64,000 nt of DNA from Sycobia sp. Sy_11 (lineage: Eukaryota; Arthropoda; Insecta; Hymenoptera; Epichrysomallidae). The stretch lies in NCBI GenBank assembly GCA_018907035.1, contig JACCIC010000002.1, positions 6,567,001 through 6,631,000 of the forward strand. The letters run 5' to 3'. Shown piece by piece: positions 46,700-59,939 of this stretch (positions are counted from its first letter, which is position 1; each line of letters starts with the position of its first letter). A model generated the notes under the pieces. It was not told the DNA's origin, searched no databases, and saw only the letters and a program-made list of their open reading frames with translations. Both the position numbers and the translations under genes were made by a program.

Positions 46700-47699
46700 G
46701 AACGAATTTTTATTGCTTGTGGATTCAGTTGATATGTTATCGTAGATGATGTCAAGATTATTTTCAGGCCTGGATTAAATTATCAGGGGACCAACGATTA
46801 TCTAGGCTCGAAAAATGAAACTATCTTTTTGTCTCATAAAGAAACAAAAGCAAAAAGTAAAAGAAATATTTTTATATTTTTTTGTAACAAAAGAAAGAAT
46901 ATTTTAACGCACGAGTGCGTAAAGTAGGTAGCCCCTGCACTAGATTTATTTGACAGATAAAGTGTGTAGGCGCACTTAATGTGCATTATCTTAGAACTAA
47001 ATTACGCAAAGCTCAAGTTTTTTCAAACCAACCTACGCTCAGAGCTCTGAAACGAATTTTGCCCAATGTAAAAAGGAAACCTTGATAAAAAAATTAGTGA
47101 TATAAAATTTTATGACTTCATTTCATTATTTATTGTTGTCAATTCTGTAATTAAATTTCTAAAATTTATCGATAAAATATGTCTCTCAGATTTATTAGAG
47201 ATTCTACTTTATTCCAGCCTGTAATTTTAATTCCTTCAAATCTCAGAAATGTTCAAACTCTAGTTATCATTCCAAACGATTTTTCTCCTCTGATACTTGT
47301 CGAAAGTTTTTATATGAATTATGATAGGTAGGGTGTAAAAATGGAATCATTAGTTGTCCAAACAGTTAAATGACAAAATAATTTTTAATACATAATTTAT
47401 AAAAAAAAGAACAAACTTACGTTATCCAGTCCTTACAACTCGTGTAGAAAGTACTCATGCATGAACAAGTTGCAGAAAACGAAGAGATCTTGTTTCCACC
47501 CTAAAGCGAACACGACCCGATGTGCATGCGATACGTATAAGTAGATGTGATAAACTTATATATAAGAACGACTCAAATAATGCTGGTAGAATGTTGAACA
47601 CTCCTGTAAATGAACATCTAGAATGAAAATCTCTGCTATTTCAGAAAAAATCCGACATATCAGCATGTTAATTATGTCAGACGTGGTACGAATATAAAA

Positions 47700-47701
<2 letters not shown>
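46700..47701. other. AT-rich intron/intergenic DNA
   Basis: No gene, RNA or repeat recognised. Confidence 0.5.
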
Positions 47702-47740
<39 letters not shown>

Positions 47741-47878
47741 TTAAGTTTCTTTGCTTCGTAATTCAACGATCTGTGCTTTTTGCAATTTCAATTTATAATA
47801 ATTGCCACGTTAGAAGTTGAGACTGATCGGTGTGACATAAGAAACTGGGGGGGGGGGGTATTGACTTCGATATATATA

Positions 47879-47914
<36 letters not shown>

Positions 47915-48010
47915 TCTATTCATCGACAAAGCGGCTTATATATCCCGATTTCTTGAAAAGTCAACTTATTTTGACCCGCTCGTTTCAAGTTTATAAACGA
48001 ATATCGCCGA

Positions 48011-48055
<45 letters not shown>

Positions 48056-48225
48056 AACCGATACCGTGTATAAATAAGTAAGGAAACCACCGCCTCGTGT
48101 CGCTTACATATAATTTATATATACACTCGCAGGCCGGATACACCGACGGATTTTTTTATGCATGCAGCTATATATGTACATACGGAAACGTAAGACATGC
48201 ACATGTAACAAAGAAGAAATTATAG

Positions 48226-48272
<47 letters not shown>
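47702..48272. repeat. Cluster of TA and TATG arrays
   Basis: Within 570 bp: (TA)n 47702-47737, G12 at 47847-47858, (TA)n 47870-47887 running into (TATG)n to 47914, (TA)n 48012-48052 and (TA)n 48229-48272. Confidence 0.95.
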
Positions 48273-48277
<5 letters not shown>

Positions 48278-48339
48278 ATTAAGGGAATTTTTTAAATTCC
48301 CTCATCGATCCCAAAGGTCCTGCATGATATTTTTTTTTA

Positions 48340-48560
48340 ACTTCCACGTTAATTCGCTCTTTCTCTCGTGGCCCTCTCCCTTCTCGGACGTCCCTTCGGT
48401 GGATTGGTTATTGTCACGACACGGCCTTATCCCACCCTCCCCGCGCCTTTTTTTAAACTCACGTCTGGCTGGATTAAAGAACGGCTTTGCCGGAGCGCTT
48501 ATTTCTCTCTCTTGACGTGTTCGAAGGAGCGCAAAGGGAACGACGACTAAGTTCGCCGGG
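48340..48560. other. Small GC-rich patch
   Basis: C-rich and pyrimidine-rich on the + strand, lying between TA arrays and an AT-rich repeat field. No gene. Confidence 0.4.
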
Positions 48561-48779
48561 ATTTCTTTTTATTGCTATATTACTATGATATCTCGCCCTG
48601 TCCCCCACTCCCCCTCTGACTCTTTCTCTCCTTGATAAGCATAATATCGGCTAACATGGAAGTCGTAACGGAGCTTTAATTTCTGCCGCATTTATGGCCA
48701 TACGGTCGTAATTGTCCATACGCTTGCTGTTCATAATATCTATTTACTTTACGTTGCGTGCGCGCGCGCATTACGTTCG

Positions 48780-50140
48780 AGACTCATTCGAGGCGTAAGT
48801 AATTCAATGTAATTTTAAATGACTTTCCCATAAGGCACAAAGCATTTTAAGATACTGAACTACTCCCTACGATTTAAAACGACTTCAAATTAGATTTCAG
48901 ATGGGTTTTAAAAAGGCTCGACTTGTATTAAATTCTTTAAATGATTTCAGCTTATTGGAATTGGCGATATTTTAATTTCACTTCGTATGATTTGGATATT
49001 ATATGACCGAACGTATATGTAATTATGACGTGAATCGATCCCATTGATTTCAAACTATTCCATTAACAATCGAATGTGCATGGAATATCTCTCTCATATC
49101 ATAGGCTACTTTAACACGAGGAAAATCCGAATCTACAGTTAAAAACTATTTATATTCCGTTAACCAGCGATGGTCGCTCGAATCATTTGCAAGTTGGAAA
49201 ATCCTTCGCAACAATTCTTCCTTCAAAAATACGTCCTATTGGGATTTTTAAATGGAAAACATTTCCGGGGCTCTTTGTAATTTTAACTGGTATTTATTGA
49301 ACTTGCGCTCACGACCGGCTTTTCCGATGCCGCCTGTGAGTTCGCAAAATTAACCGTAACGATTTTCGAACAGAGAACGGGGCGGGACTTTGATTTACAA
49401 TTATGCCACGGCGACCAGGATGCTAAGATTAAATTTTTCAACTGCACCATACGGACGTTTTATACCTAGGTGGACATTCGAAGTGGTATTTTAAACCCTG
49501 GCTAATAACGAAGGTATTGTATCGCTGAAATTTTCAGGAATATTGCTTTATTTCGAAAGCATGACATTTTTGGGAAAATCTTTAATAGCAATGTCGTCGT
49601 CAGATTTCCTCTGATTTCGTATGTTCAAATTCCTTCGAGTATTTTAATTATTCGTACGTTTTCAAAGACATTGATAATTTTTCACGACTTAAAATTATTC
49701 CAAATTATGTCAGCTGATATCGAACGATATCAATTTACTTAATCATAATTTGGTAATTATTTTCAGTTATTATAGATGAATTCATGATAATTTACAGATT
49801 CGAAAATATCAGATGATGCAAAATAATTTAAGCTTATTTTCAATCAGAAAAGTTAATTTAAAAAAATCGAAAGACGATTTAAAGTAACATCACATAATTT
49901 CAAAATCATTTTTAATGATCTGAAATTCGATTTTCACGATTTCTTTACAAAATGAAAATAATCGTATAAAATCATTTTGGATACGTTCAAACGATTCGAA
50001 ATGTTTTTAAACGAGTTAAAATAATTACTACTGATTTAAACTCATTTCCAATAATATTGTGTTAATTGAAAAAAGATTGTAAAATGATTTTCATCGATCT
50101 GAACTGATGTTTGAATAATTCATTAACGAAAGTCCAATGG
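48780..50140. repeat. Degenerate AT-rich repeat field (ATGATTT/CAAAT motif)
   Basis: Variants of AATGATTTCAAAT, GATTTAAA-TNATTT and AAATCATTTT recur every roughly 20-30 bp (for example 48945, 49905, 49915, 49965, 50032, 50080), with a further patch at 52400-52520. They are too diverged to define a unit by eye. Either an old minisatellite or an array of AT-rich homeodomain-type sites. Confidence 0.4.
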
Positions 50141-50339
50141 TTTCACAGAGTCTCACGATACTAAATGCGTAATAAAAATAAAAAAACAAATAGGCCTAAG
50201 GAAATGTCTCAACAAAAACCCTGACTCATGAATTCCATTAAATTAGGAAAAGATAAAGCAAAAATCGTCACCCTCGTCACCAGAACCAGTTCGCTTAATT
50301 CGCGCTTATATATAACTGTACAACTTTTTTGTGTAATCT

Positions 50340-50720
50340 AGAATCCTCCCTCCCCCTCTCTCTCTCTCTCTCTCTCCTCTTTTTTCTCGCCGAAGAGGCG
50401 AGGGACCCGGATCGACGGTCTGTCCGACGAACGCGCGTGCGCGGCCTCCGCGAATAATTGGGAGGGTCATTAAGTTGCTCCAAGGGGCTGTGAGGGGTTG
50501 GGGGGGGGTGGGTAGTAGACGGGGGAGGAAAATCGAGTTAACCGTCGGGCTCGCTGATACGCGATTAATTTTCCACGGGGCGTTTTCGCTTTTCCGGCCG
50601 AAAATTTCTAGGCCTGTACAGCGTGAAAGGCCCTACGGCAGCGACGTGCGAATCGAACGGCGCAGCGGTTCAGGCTCGATTGTTTTGCGCATCGGTTGGC
50701 TCTGCATATGCAAATAATCA
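50340..50720. other. GC/CpG-rich island 5
   Basis: A (CT)n at 50356-50376, a G-rich tract 50493-50527 and CpG-rich sequence. No supported gene. Confidence 0.55.
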
Positions 50721-50899
50721 CCGATATTATCGTCGTTATACTCGCGATTTTCGAGAGTGTCGAGCATGCGCGAGCGTTCGAACTATTTGCCTTTTACAAC
50801 TATAGGGAACGTATAATTCCATCATTCGCGCGCGCGCATGTGTGTATTTCGATAAAGATAATATTCTGCATCATCATGATTGTTAATGTATAAATTTTA

Positions 50900-52989
50900 T
50901 TCGAATGAAATTTTTAAAGTTGATTTTGAATAAGCGAATTGATATATTTAAATGATGTATATTATTATCATATATATGGTATGTATTCCAGCTGAAAATG
51001 TCGAAAGTTAATAGAATAGTCGGATCTCGTAATTAAGGTTATTTCAAACGGGGCTCCATAGCTGAAAGCTTTTCATCAACTCGTACTTTAACTGGAGTTG
51101 TTTCCTACAGGCGACACGTTTTTTTTCTTCTTCAACTTTTTTTTTTTTTATTTTCATAATTTGCTTCCTAAAACTTTGGAGCGTGATGAATCCTTTCAAG
51201 TAAATTAAGGGTAGATCTCGTATATAACGAAATTAGACGCTTTATACCGGGATCGTTTTACGTGGGACGTGAATTTGTTATGGAAATTCTAATTTATCGA
51301 TAAATAAGCGCAAGGCTGAAAAGTGCCTCGTGTGGAAATTCTTAGATTTAGAAAGGTCCGAGCCAGTATTAAAAATATTTCATTCCATTATTATTATTGT
51401 TTTTGTTTATAATTATTATTTTTTTTTATGGTCTTTCGAGAAGGAATGCAAACATCGATTACGCGTCATTAATATACTATAACCGTCTAAAAGTTCATTT
51501 TCATTGTCGGGGTAAAGCCTAATAAATGCATAATTAGCCTTTTCCATAATGTATTTGCGTTTTTATTGCATTAGTCGCGGGCGAATAATTCGGACTTTAA
51601 GCGAGCTCGATATTTTCATTCAAATAAATCCGTATATAAATCGGCTCGAAAATTTAAGAATTTATTACTTTTTAAAAATTCGTAACCGCGCGACGAAAAG
51701 TTCTTTTTTTTCGTATTTTTTTTTTTGGGGCGGAACGGTAATAAATGCGCGACTTCGATCCGATAGAACGATTGGCATTTTTATATGCTCGGTGAAGTAA
51801 TTTATCGACGCTTTTTATCACAATTTTAATAGAATTCTTTTGTTTTTTTTAAACAAAAAAAAAACAAAAAGTTATCGTAAAAAAATAAAAGTCGAAGACT
51901 GTTCGATTTGATCATTATATTGTGCATGCTTTTTATGTTTTTGATACAGTTTCGAATAGTTTTCACACTAATGATTATGGAGAGGAAGATTTATACAAGA
52001 AAAATTCCATGTTTCTGCTTGCATTACAGAAATACATTATTTCTACTAAAATTTTAGGAAAATCGCAAGGGAACCTTAGGGAAACTCGACATATGTCTTT
52101 TTAGTGTCAGGCTTTATTCTAAATTTTTATAGGTATAACTTTAAAAATTTTTCAGCCACGTATTATATCTAAAACAAAATTACATCGTTATATCAGATCG
52201 AAAATTCTTGTATCTTTCTAGCTTTAAAATTTTCGGAGATGTTCATGTTTCGTTCCATGCTCGTCTTTTAGAAGCCGATTGCGTGCTTCTATACTAATTT
52301 TGCGTTTATCTTTTTTGATGGTTTTATCGCTGAATAAATTAAAAATTAGCCATCAGTGTCATATTGTAATTATCAGTAGGATGAATTCAATGTAGATTGC
52401 AAATTATTTTCAAAGGAAATCAGCAAATCTACAATTTTTTCAACTGATTTACAATGATTTCAAATAATTTAATTTACGATCGAGTAGTTTCATAATGATT
52501 CGTGAGAAAAATGATTTATCATCGCGAGTAATTCCTCGTAAAGAGCTGTATTCTACCTATATGGTACCAACTCATCAGTAAAACTTAGCATGACCTATTT
52601 CCATTGAAAGTTTTGCCCCAAAAAATTTTCAACTAATTGTGTGAAATGTCAAATTGTGAAATTAAAGCTTCAATAAAGTATCAGTCAAAATTTTGAAAAT
52701 CCGTACACTTACGATGAGGGACAACATGGACCAGATAAATTTTTGAAAACGAGAGAGATGCTTAAGAATTCTGAGTATCCCTGCGCCAATTCGGAAATCG
52801 GAAAAGAAATCTTGTTACCTGCGAATTTTGAACCAGACGGATAAGTGAATTCTAGGTATAGAAGTGATCCTGATAAGAGAAGCAAGAAAAGAATTTTCTA
52901 ATTTCGATTTCTCTAATTTCGAAATTCGAAACGAAAACAAAAATTTTATAGCCAAGCAAGCATGTAAGTGGTAGGCGCCTGATCCGAAA
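50900..52989. other. AT-rich intron/intergenic DNA
   Basis: No gene. A near-perfect A/T hairpin occupies 51838-51871 (CTTTTG-T-run, AAAC, A-run-CAAAAAG). A patch of the degenerate ATGATTT repeat lies at 52400-52520. Confidence 0.5.
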
Positions 52990-53335
52990 CAGCAGCGCGG
53001 ATAATGCGAATCGGCAAGTGTCTCTTGTGGGGATGGGCTGGGGTAGGGGGTGGGGGAGTACGACACGATTGTTCGCGAATTCAAAGCCTACATATATACA
53101 TGTATACATATATACACTGGGACATGAGACAATCGGCGCCCCTTCCAGCTCCCCCCCCCCGCAATGGGATTGGCGCTGTTCCACTATGGGCCGGGTGAAC
53201 AAGCCCCCCTGTATTTACCCCCCTCTCCTTTCTCGCTCACCCTCCTTCTCTCGGGGCTGTAAACACTGCGGTTGGCCTCACCCCCCCCCCCCTTAACTGG
53301 ATTTCGTCAGCGTTGCCGAGCTTCCGCGAAGCTGC

Positions 53336-53383
<48 letters not shown>

Positions 53384-53580
53384 CCGCGGCGTAGAGTACC
53401 TGCCGTATGCGCGAGCGATCGAATATTTCGGCACGATGCGCGGGCGCCGAGTGTTCGCGCGTTTCCGATCCGCCCGACTGATTCTTACCGCGGCTGCGTA
53501 TATCCCGATTGGCGTTGATCGAGGCTTTGCTTGATTTTTTTTTTTTTTTTTGGTTTTTGTTTCGCTGGCGTTTCGAAGCA
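52990..53580. other. GC/CpG-rich island 6 with (TA)n
   Basis: A G-rich tract (53028-53057), C-runs (53150-53160, 53281-53292), (TA)n 53337-53374 and a poly(T) at 53535-53552. No supported gene. Confidence 0.6.
53028..53057 (+). other. G-quadruplex motif
   Basis: Five G-runs of 3-5 bases separated by 1-2 bases on the + strand, well above the G3+N1-7 criterion. If the 30143 gene is transcribed through here, the motif lies on the RNA-like strand. Confidence 0.6.
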
Positions 53581-53651
53581 AAAAAAATGGATGGGCTGAA
53601 GGCTCGTTGCGCAACGGCAGTGAGTCAGGCGAATAATTTCGGATTTATTGA

Positions 53652-53678
53652 TGTGTGTGTGTGTGTGTGTGTGTGTGT
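53652..53678 (+). repeat. (TG)n microsatellite
   Basis: TG array of about 27 bp followed by imperfect GTGTGCG. Confidence 0.95.
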
Positions 53679-53689
53679 ATGCGTGTGCG

Positions 53690-54150
53690 CGAACATACTC
53701 AAAAGTATTAAGATGGATATTGTATGGAAGGAGGAAACCGAACAAGAACCACTAATCTTATAAGAATTTGTAATTAATTCTCTTAATACGAGTATTGCTT
53801 TCTTCAAAAGGGAGTAAAAAGAGTTTTTATACGATCCCTTTAAATTTAAAGGATTATTCCCTACAAACTTTTCAATTTTCATTGAATGAAAATCAGGTCA
53901 CTGTGAAGGAAGATTGAGAAGAGTCATCACTAGTAAATCAGTGTATATTTTTTCGTTTAAACATTGTGTTTGCGATTTGGATGCATATATTAATTTATAA
54001 GAAGTATCCTAATGATTTAGTAGTACAAAGTTCACTGGTTTTCAGCTGTACACCTATTTAAACTGATTCAAATGTATAGTAGTTAAAAAAAATTAAATCT
54101 TCATACAAATTTACTCAATCGTCAAAGAAAAAACTAATTCTTTTTTAATC

Positions 54151-54202
<52 letters not shown>

Positions 54203-54699
54203 AAATTTTAATGTATCTCATAAGAAACAGTGCGAGTCCTACTGGCCACTCATGAAACTAACTCAGGCTGCTCATTTATTTACATACTTTTGTTCTTATA
54301 TTAGGAATATTTATTTTTTCAAATATTACTTTTTTCGTTTTTGAAACATTACGTTTTCGGTTCGAAGATTAAATTACAAAAAATATGCTTATATTCGAAA
54401 AGTATACTTTTCTAATTCTTATTCAATAATTGAAGCGCCAAATTATTGCTTATAATCACTGATTACAAACAATTGTTTTTTAAAAATACCTGCTTGCTAA
54501 AAAGTTATTGGAAAATAGTAAATATTTCATAGCGGAAGGCAGTGAATAGCAGAATTAACTATATAGCAATAAATATCTTTCAATTATATCGGGACATTTT
54601 TATATACCATCCATACGTTTAATTGTTTGTGTCTATTTCATTTTAATTATTCTTTCAGTTTCAGACTTCAAATAATCAATGATTTAATTTACTAGATAT

Positions 54700-54749
<50 letters not shown>

Positions 54750-56858
54750 CTTTTTTAATCGAAAATCCAGACATAAACCTCAAACTAAATTAATTTTACG
54801 AGAATTTTTTATTGTGTTTCGCGATAAAACTTACGTGAGCATTGATGGCCCATAAGGATAACAAGGAAAGACTCGTAATTTAGCACATTTATTCTAAACG
54901 ATATCAGTCCTGATTCCGACGAGTATATCGTTTTTAGCGTTTTATGAAATATTTTCAACCTGATAAGATAAATTGTTTAATTACTTTACGATCGACATAG
55001 GTTAATTAGAGTCTGGAAACTCTCGCTTTATCAGCTACCCTTTTTGAATTCTTAGAGAGATCGCTGATGTCACCATCTGACGATTCAGTTATTCTGCGCT
55101 TATTTATGATTTTTTTTTTCTATTCAACAATCATCTCCAGGCCGAGATTTCACCGAATATATGCATTAGTAGTTTACAAACGTTATAAATAAAGCTTGAC
55201 GACCTGTAAAGAAAACAATAAAAAAAAACGAAAATGAAAAAAGAAAAAGTTGTTGAACCTTTAATACCGCAGGTCAATTGAAAACATATCAATTAAAGGA
55301 TATGCAGTTTTTTCGATCTCGAACGAAACGTCTATTTTTTTTTTGTTTATTTGCTTCCCTTTTTTTCGATAGTTTCAGCAAGTTATTTTTTTTTGTTTCA
55401 ATTTTCTAAATATTATTTCGTTTCCACCGTAGGCGGTTGTCATTGCAATAGATTTGTTTACGTTTATCACACAGTACGTCACCTAAAAAATTTTTTTTTA
55501 TACAATTTAGAATCAATATTGTACTTGTAAATAGTTTTGCAATATAAAGCTGTTAAACGATTTGTTAAAAATTGTTAAATTTGTTAAAGTCTTTGTCGTA
55601 TGCTAATATGATGGAGCTTTCATTGACTAAATCTACAAGTAACATAATTATTATGAAAAATATTTATAGCATAGTAGGAATACTCTATTAGTGCATAAGG
55701 GCAGTATAAAAAAATTATTAAAATTCAAGTTCAGCCAAACAGCTCTATTTCAGTATATAAAGGTAACTGATAATAGTACGAAAAACTTTTCTGATGGATT
55801 TTTTATTCCCGTTCGATCAGGTAGAAACGAAAAATTAGGTCAAATGGATCGACGATCAAACCGAGCAGATGGCTAAGCTTCTCTAGCTAATTCCGGCTAA
55901 TTTCCATTTAGCCGAAAACTATAGCCTAACTTTTAATTTCTCTGACCTTCCTGGGCAAGAAAAAAAAATATGCTAGAGAGGTTTTTCTTATTATTATGAT
56001 CATTTATTATCATAAGTTGATACGAAAAAAGGTTTTGATGAGTTTGACTTTCATTTTTTATAATTATCATCAGCTTTTCTTTTCCTGATATTTTTGTACA
56101 CTCATGTTATTTTTATAGAGCTTTAAGGATCTTTTGTGATGGTGACGTCATGTAATCTCTGAACGAATAAATAAGATGAACATAATGTCTATTAAGTAAG
56201 GCGAACTGAGATTATGACAAGAACAAATGAAATAAGACATCAAACTATTTATTTTATTCGAAACGAAGGCATAAGAAACTGATTTGAGTGATTATTGGAT
56301 ACTCAAACTAGAACTTACGCTACTGAACATGGGTATTCTGCTCAGTCTTTGAATGAATCGAACGCGTCGAGGCTTCGAACCTCGTTGGTTGAACAGTGCG
56401 TAAACTCGGAAATCCGAATCTCTCATAGATGTCGAAAAAATTCATACGATAGAACTAATGAAATGAGAATGAGATACAGAATGAAAGCAAGCGAGAATGA
56501 CACAACTCTAACTCGGCGAAATCGCTTTGACAAAAAGTAACTAATGATGCGTGGCATACGAAAAAATTCAGGAGGTGCACCTCACTCTTCCGACAAATAC
56601 GAATAAACTATCTCTGCCTTCACAATCGCTTTCTGCCCACATTATATTGTATACAAATCTGTACATGCATATATTATGTGCACATACACGGAGATACATA
56701 CTTACACGCCTATACTTTCGCGCTTAAATGCTACGTCATTTATAGGAAACGCAAACTTGTTATCCTTCGATAACAACGAAAAGACTTGCTATCCTTCGTA
56801 TTGCCGCGTTGTTTCTTACCTACGAATTTTCCCACTTTCAACGTGACTCCGAATTGGC
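53690..56858. other. AT-rich intron/intergenic DNA with two TA arrays
   Basis: (TA)n at 54154-54199 and 54704-54748. A TAGC(T/C)-rich patch lies at 55865-55930. No gene or RNA seen. A frame at 56295-56540 lacks an ATG. Confidence 0.5.
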
Positions 56859-57306
56859 AAAAAAAAAAAAAAAAAAAATAATGTGCGTCGTGGAAAAATC
56901 ATCTAATCACAAACTCTATTGCTTTTTCGTGGCGAAAAACGCGTTCGATGGAGAAAACGCGCGCGATCACTCGCGCAACATAAACGCTCCACGGGGCAAA
57001 TCATTGCGCGGCGACGCAAAATTTCTCGAGCGCCCGCGCGTCCATACCCGGCTAACGGTGAACGAGGGTTACGCGCCACGCGCCGGCATCGAGGCGCCAC
57101 AGGCGTAGCGTAATCGTACTTTCCAAGGTGGGACGTAGTATCGCACAGTCGGTGTTTATATGCCGATGCCTGCCAAGCGCCCCCCCCCCACGTTCAACTC
57201 GAGCGAACAAGTAGCGGAGCTCGACGCTTGGTCGGGCTTTTAAGGGGTACGATTCGCAATAGGCGCGTCGCCCCTCGATGATGAGAGTCGCGCGTGGATG
57301 CAGGGA

Positions 57307-57382
<76 letters not shown>

Positions 57383-57790
57383 AGATTGAGAACAGGAACC
57401 AAATGGTAAATCCGGGATATTGAGCTCTGTCGGTCGTAAAAGGCGTTGGCCGAGCCGCGCGGCTGTTATACAGGGACAATCGATCGTCGGCACGGTGTCA
57501 TACCTCCCCCCCCCCCGGCACCCGAGCCCGCGACGACTATAGACAGCCGCTTTCACGTTATAGAGCCTGAGGGATCTTCCTAGAGTTTTGTAATTAATGC
57601 GGAATTGCGCCTCCCCCCTCCCCCGTCCGCACCTCACTGCATCCAGCAGTGGAGCGGCCTCGGAGAATGGGGATTTGCCGAGCGCGAGATATCGGTTTCG
57701 TGCGATTTTGCCAAGTGCACCGAAATTGCCGGGGCGAAAAGTCGGATCAGTGCATAAGCAGCGTATTTTATCGTAGAAGTATGTTCAAGG
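56859..57790. other. GC/CpG-rich island 7 with poly(A) and (CA)n
   Basis: Poly(A) 56859-56878, then CpG-rich sequence, C-runs (57181-57190, 57507-57517, 57612-57625) and a (CA)n of about 62 bp (57310-57371) ending in TATATATA. Open frames across it are stop-poor simple sequence. Confidence 0.6.
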
Positions 57791-57859
57791 CCGATCGCGA
57801 GTCGTGTACGTCGAATAGAGAAACTTGCAATTGTCGGATTTTTGTTTTTGTTTGACAGT

Positions 57860-59043
57860 TTAACACGAAAATCTTAACACATATGACACATATTTTTTAA
57901 TAATTTTAAATAATTCAGTCGAGAAATGATTAATTGTCGATGTAACCTAATAGTTTAACTTACTTTTAAATCGATATTGCGTCCACCAGTTCACTGACGA
58001 AATCACAAACGGAAGTTAATGTCTACAATTATCGTTAGCTTATCATTAATATATCAATCTCAACTCAAAAATGCAATATTTATTATTACTATGTTTCTGC
58101 TACAAGCTCATAACATTTCTATAACTATATACATAAGTTAGACACATTTCCGTTTGAGAATTATGCCGCACATTACAAAAACAAACTGTGTGTTGCATTT
58201 AATTATTTCATCATGAACTATCATTTACAAATGGAATTAGGAAAAATGTAAGTTCCCTATTAATAATTAAAGTATCTTTAAATAAATAATGTAAAGGTCG
58301 TTACGCACGAAATAAAATAATATTAAACATGTACGTGGATCGTTTGGCTTTATGGCCAGAACTCCTGCGCAGCACAATATCCTATATTATGAAACAAATG
58401 TGTCTTTCGTTTTAAATACTCTACTTTTCGCACAACCATGAGTAAAACTCGATTGTACAAAACTGTACGATCTGGGTGCGGATAACGAGTATACTGCTTA
58501 TATTGCACTGGTAAAGCCGTTGTTTTCAAATAGCAAAACAGGTGTTATTACATCAACGTGTGAGACGCGTAAGTTCCATATAAAAAATATCTGTCAAGTA
58601 TATCAGTGCGAGTAATCTACTTGAAATTTTCTTAATTCAAATAACGATGCAGAAATACTAAAGAAAAACACAATTTAGAGCTCTATTTTGAAAAGTAAGA
58701 TTAATATTCAATACTTTTCGACAACGTGCCGTGTCACGTCATGATTTTCCTATTGAGAAATTGACTTTCGAATGTTATTATTTAACATTCATAATCTATT
58801 ATATTATCATATATTGATAAGTGATAGGAAAAAGGCAATGTTTCGATTATTATCGATTTTTCAAAACAATGACAAAAAATACAAAATATACTAAAAAAAT
58901 AGCATAGTAATGTCAATGGGAATAATAACAATAACAAGAATAATAATAATAATAGCGCCAAAGTATATTATATTGATTGAAAGGACGATATCTCACTCGA
59001 ATGGCTCGACGTCATTCGGCGAGCTCTTGAAACTCAATTCAAA
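57860..59043. other. AT-rich intron/intergenic DNA
   Basis: No gene recognised. A loose AATAAC/AATAAT tract lies at 58920-58955. Confidence 0.5.
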
Positions 59044-59239
59044 AAGCGACCCCCCCATTGACTCATAAAGTCGCGCGGGAACGTTGAAAAAGAAAATCCA
59101 TCGATTCTCGTACATCCTCCACCGGCGCCGGTCTCCATTAACGAAATCACTCTCTGCTCCCCCTCCCCTCCCCGGGCCCTCGGGGCGCGTTTATTCGCTA
59201 TCGACGGTTAAAAGGAGGAGGGGCGAGGAGACGGGTCGG

Positions 59240-59294
<55 letters not shown>

Positions 59295-59469
59295 AGTATA
59301 CTACTCAGCGCGGAGTTTAAAAAAAAAAAAGTCCGCGTCGACGCGGACGCGAGGAGGAGCACGTGCGCGTATCAGCCCGACCCGAGCGCTCTGCAGTAAA
59401 TACGCGAAGAGGTAAATTAAAAAGCGCTAGACTCCCGCGGCTGATGATTTACTTTCGTTTTTTGTCCCG

Positions 59470-59526
<57 letters not shown>

Positions 59527-59675
59527 CTGGTCGTCGGAGTCTCTTGTTACTCCCGACGTCCGGTTCCCGCCAACCGAGCGCATCGAGGTCACTTACGTCC
59601 CTCCCCACCCGCGCTATTCCACCACCCCTTCCCTTTTTCCTGCTCTATTGCAGACGGCATACACTGAGCCGTGAG

Positions 59676-59725
<50 letters not shown>

Positions 59726-59809
59726 CATAGCGCGTATATTATGGACGCGACGCGAGCAATTTTTCCGACCCTCGATTACGTGGCCGACGCGCTGGTGTTA
59801 TTTGCTCAC

Positions 59810-59856
<47 letters not shown>

Positions 59857-59930
59857 CTGTAACATGCCGTAATTCTCCTTTGAACGGCGAATAAGACCTT
59901 ATGGATGCACTCTGTACGTTTATTTCCGCT
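59044..59930. other. GC/CpG-rich island 8 with GA, TA and CT arrays
   Basis: C-run 59050-59056, (GA)n 59244-59292, (TA)n 59472-59525, (TA)n 59680-59716 and (CT)n 59812-59848, with CpG-rich DNA between. No supported gene. Confidence 0.6.
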
Positions 59931-59939
59931 CCGCGTCAC

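Noticed and set aside
56355..56395. CGAGG-CTTCGAA-CCTCG stem-loop resembling a tRNA T-arm
   Set aside because: The rest of a tRNA cannot be folded from the flanks.
57667..57855. Cysteine-rich 62-codon frame (ATG 57667)
   Set aside because: It looked EGF-like at first sight, but it has no signal peptide, no known cysteine spacing and lies in a TGC-rich CpG island.
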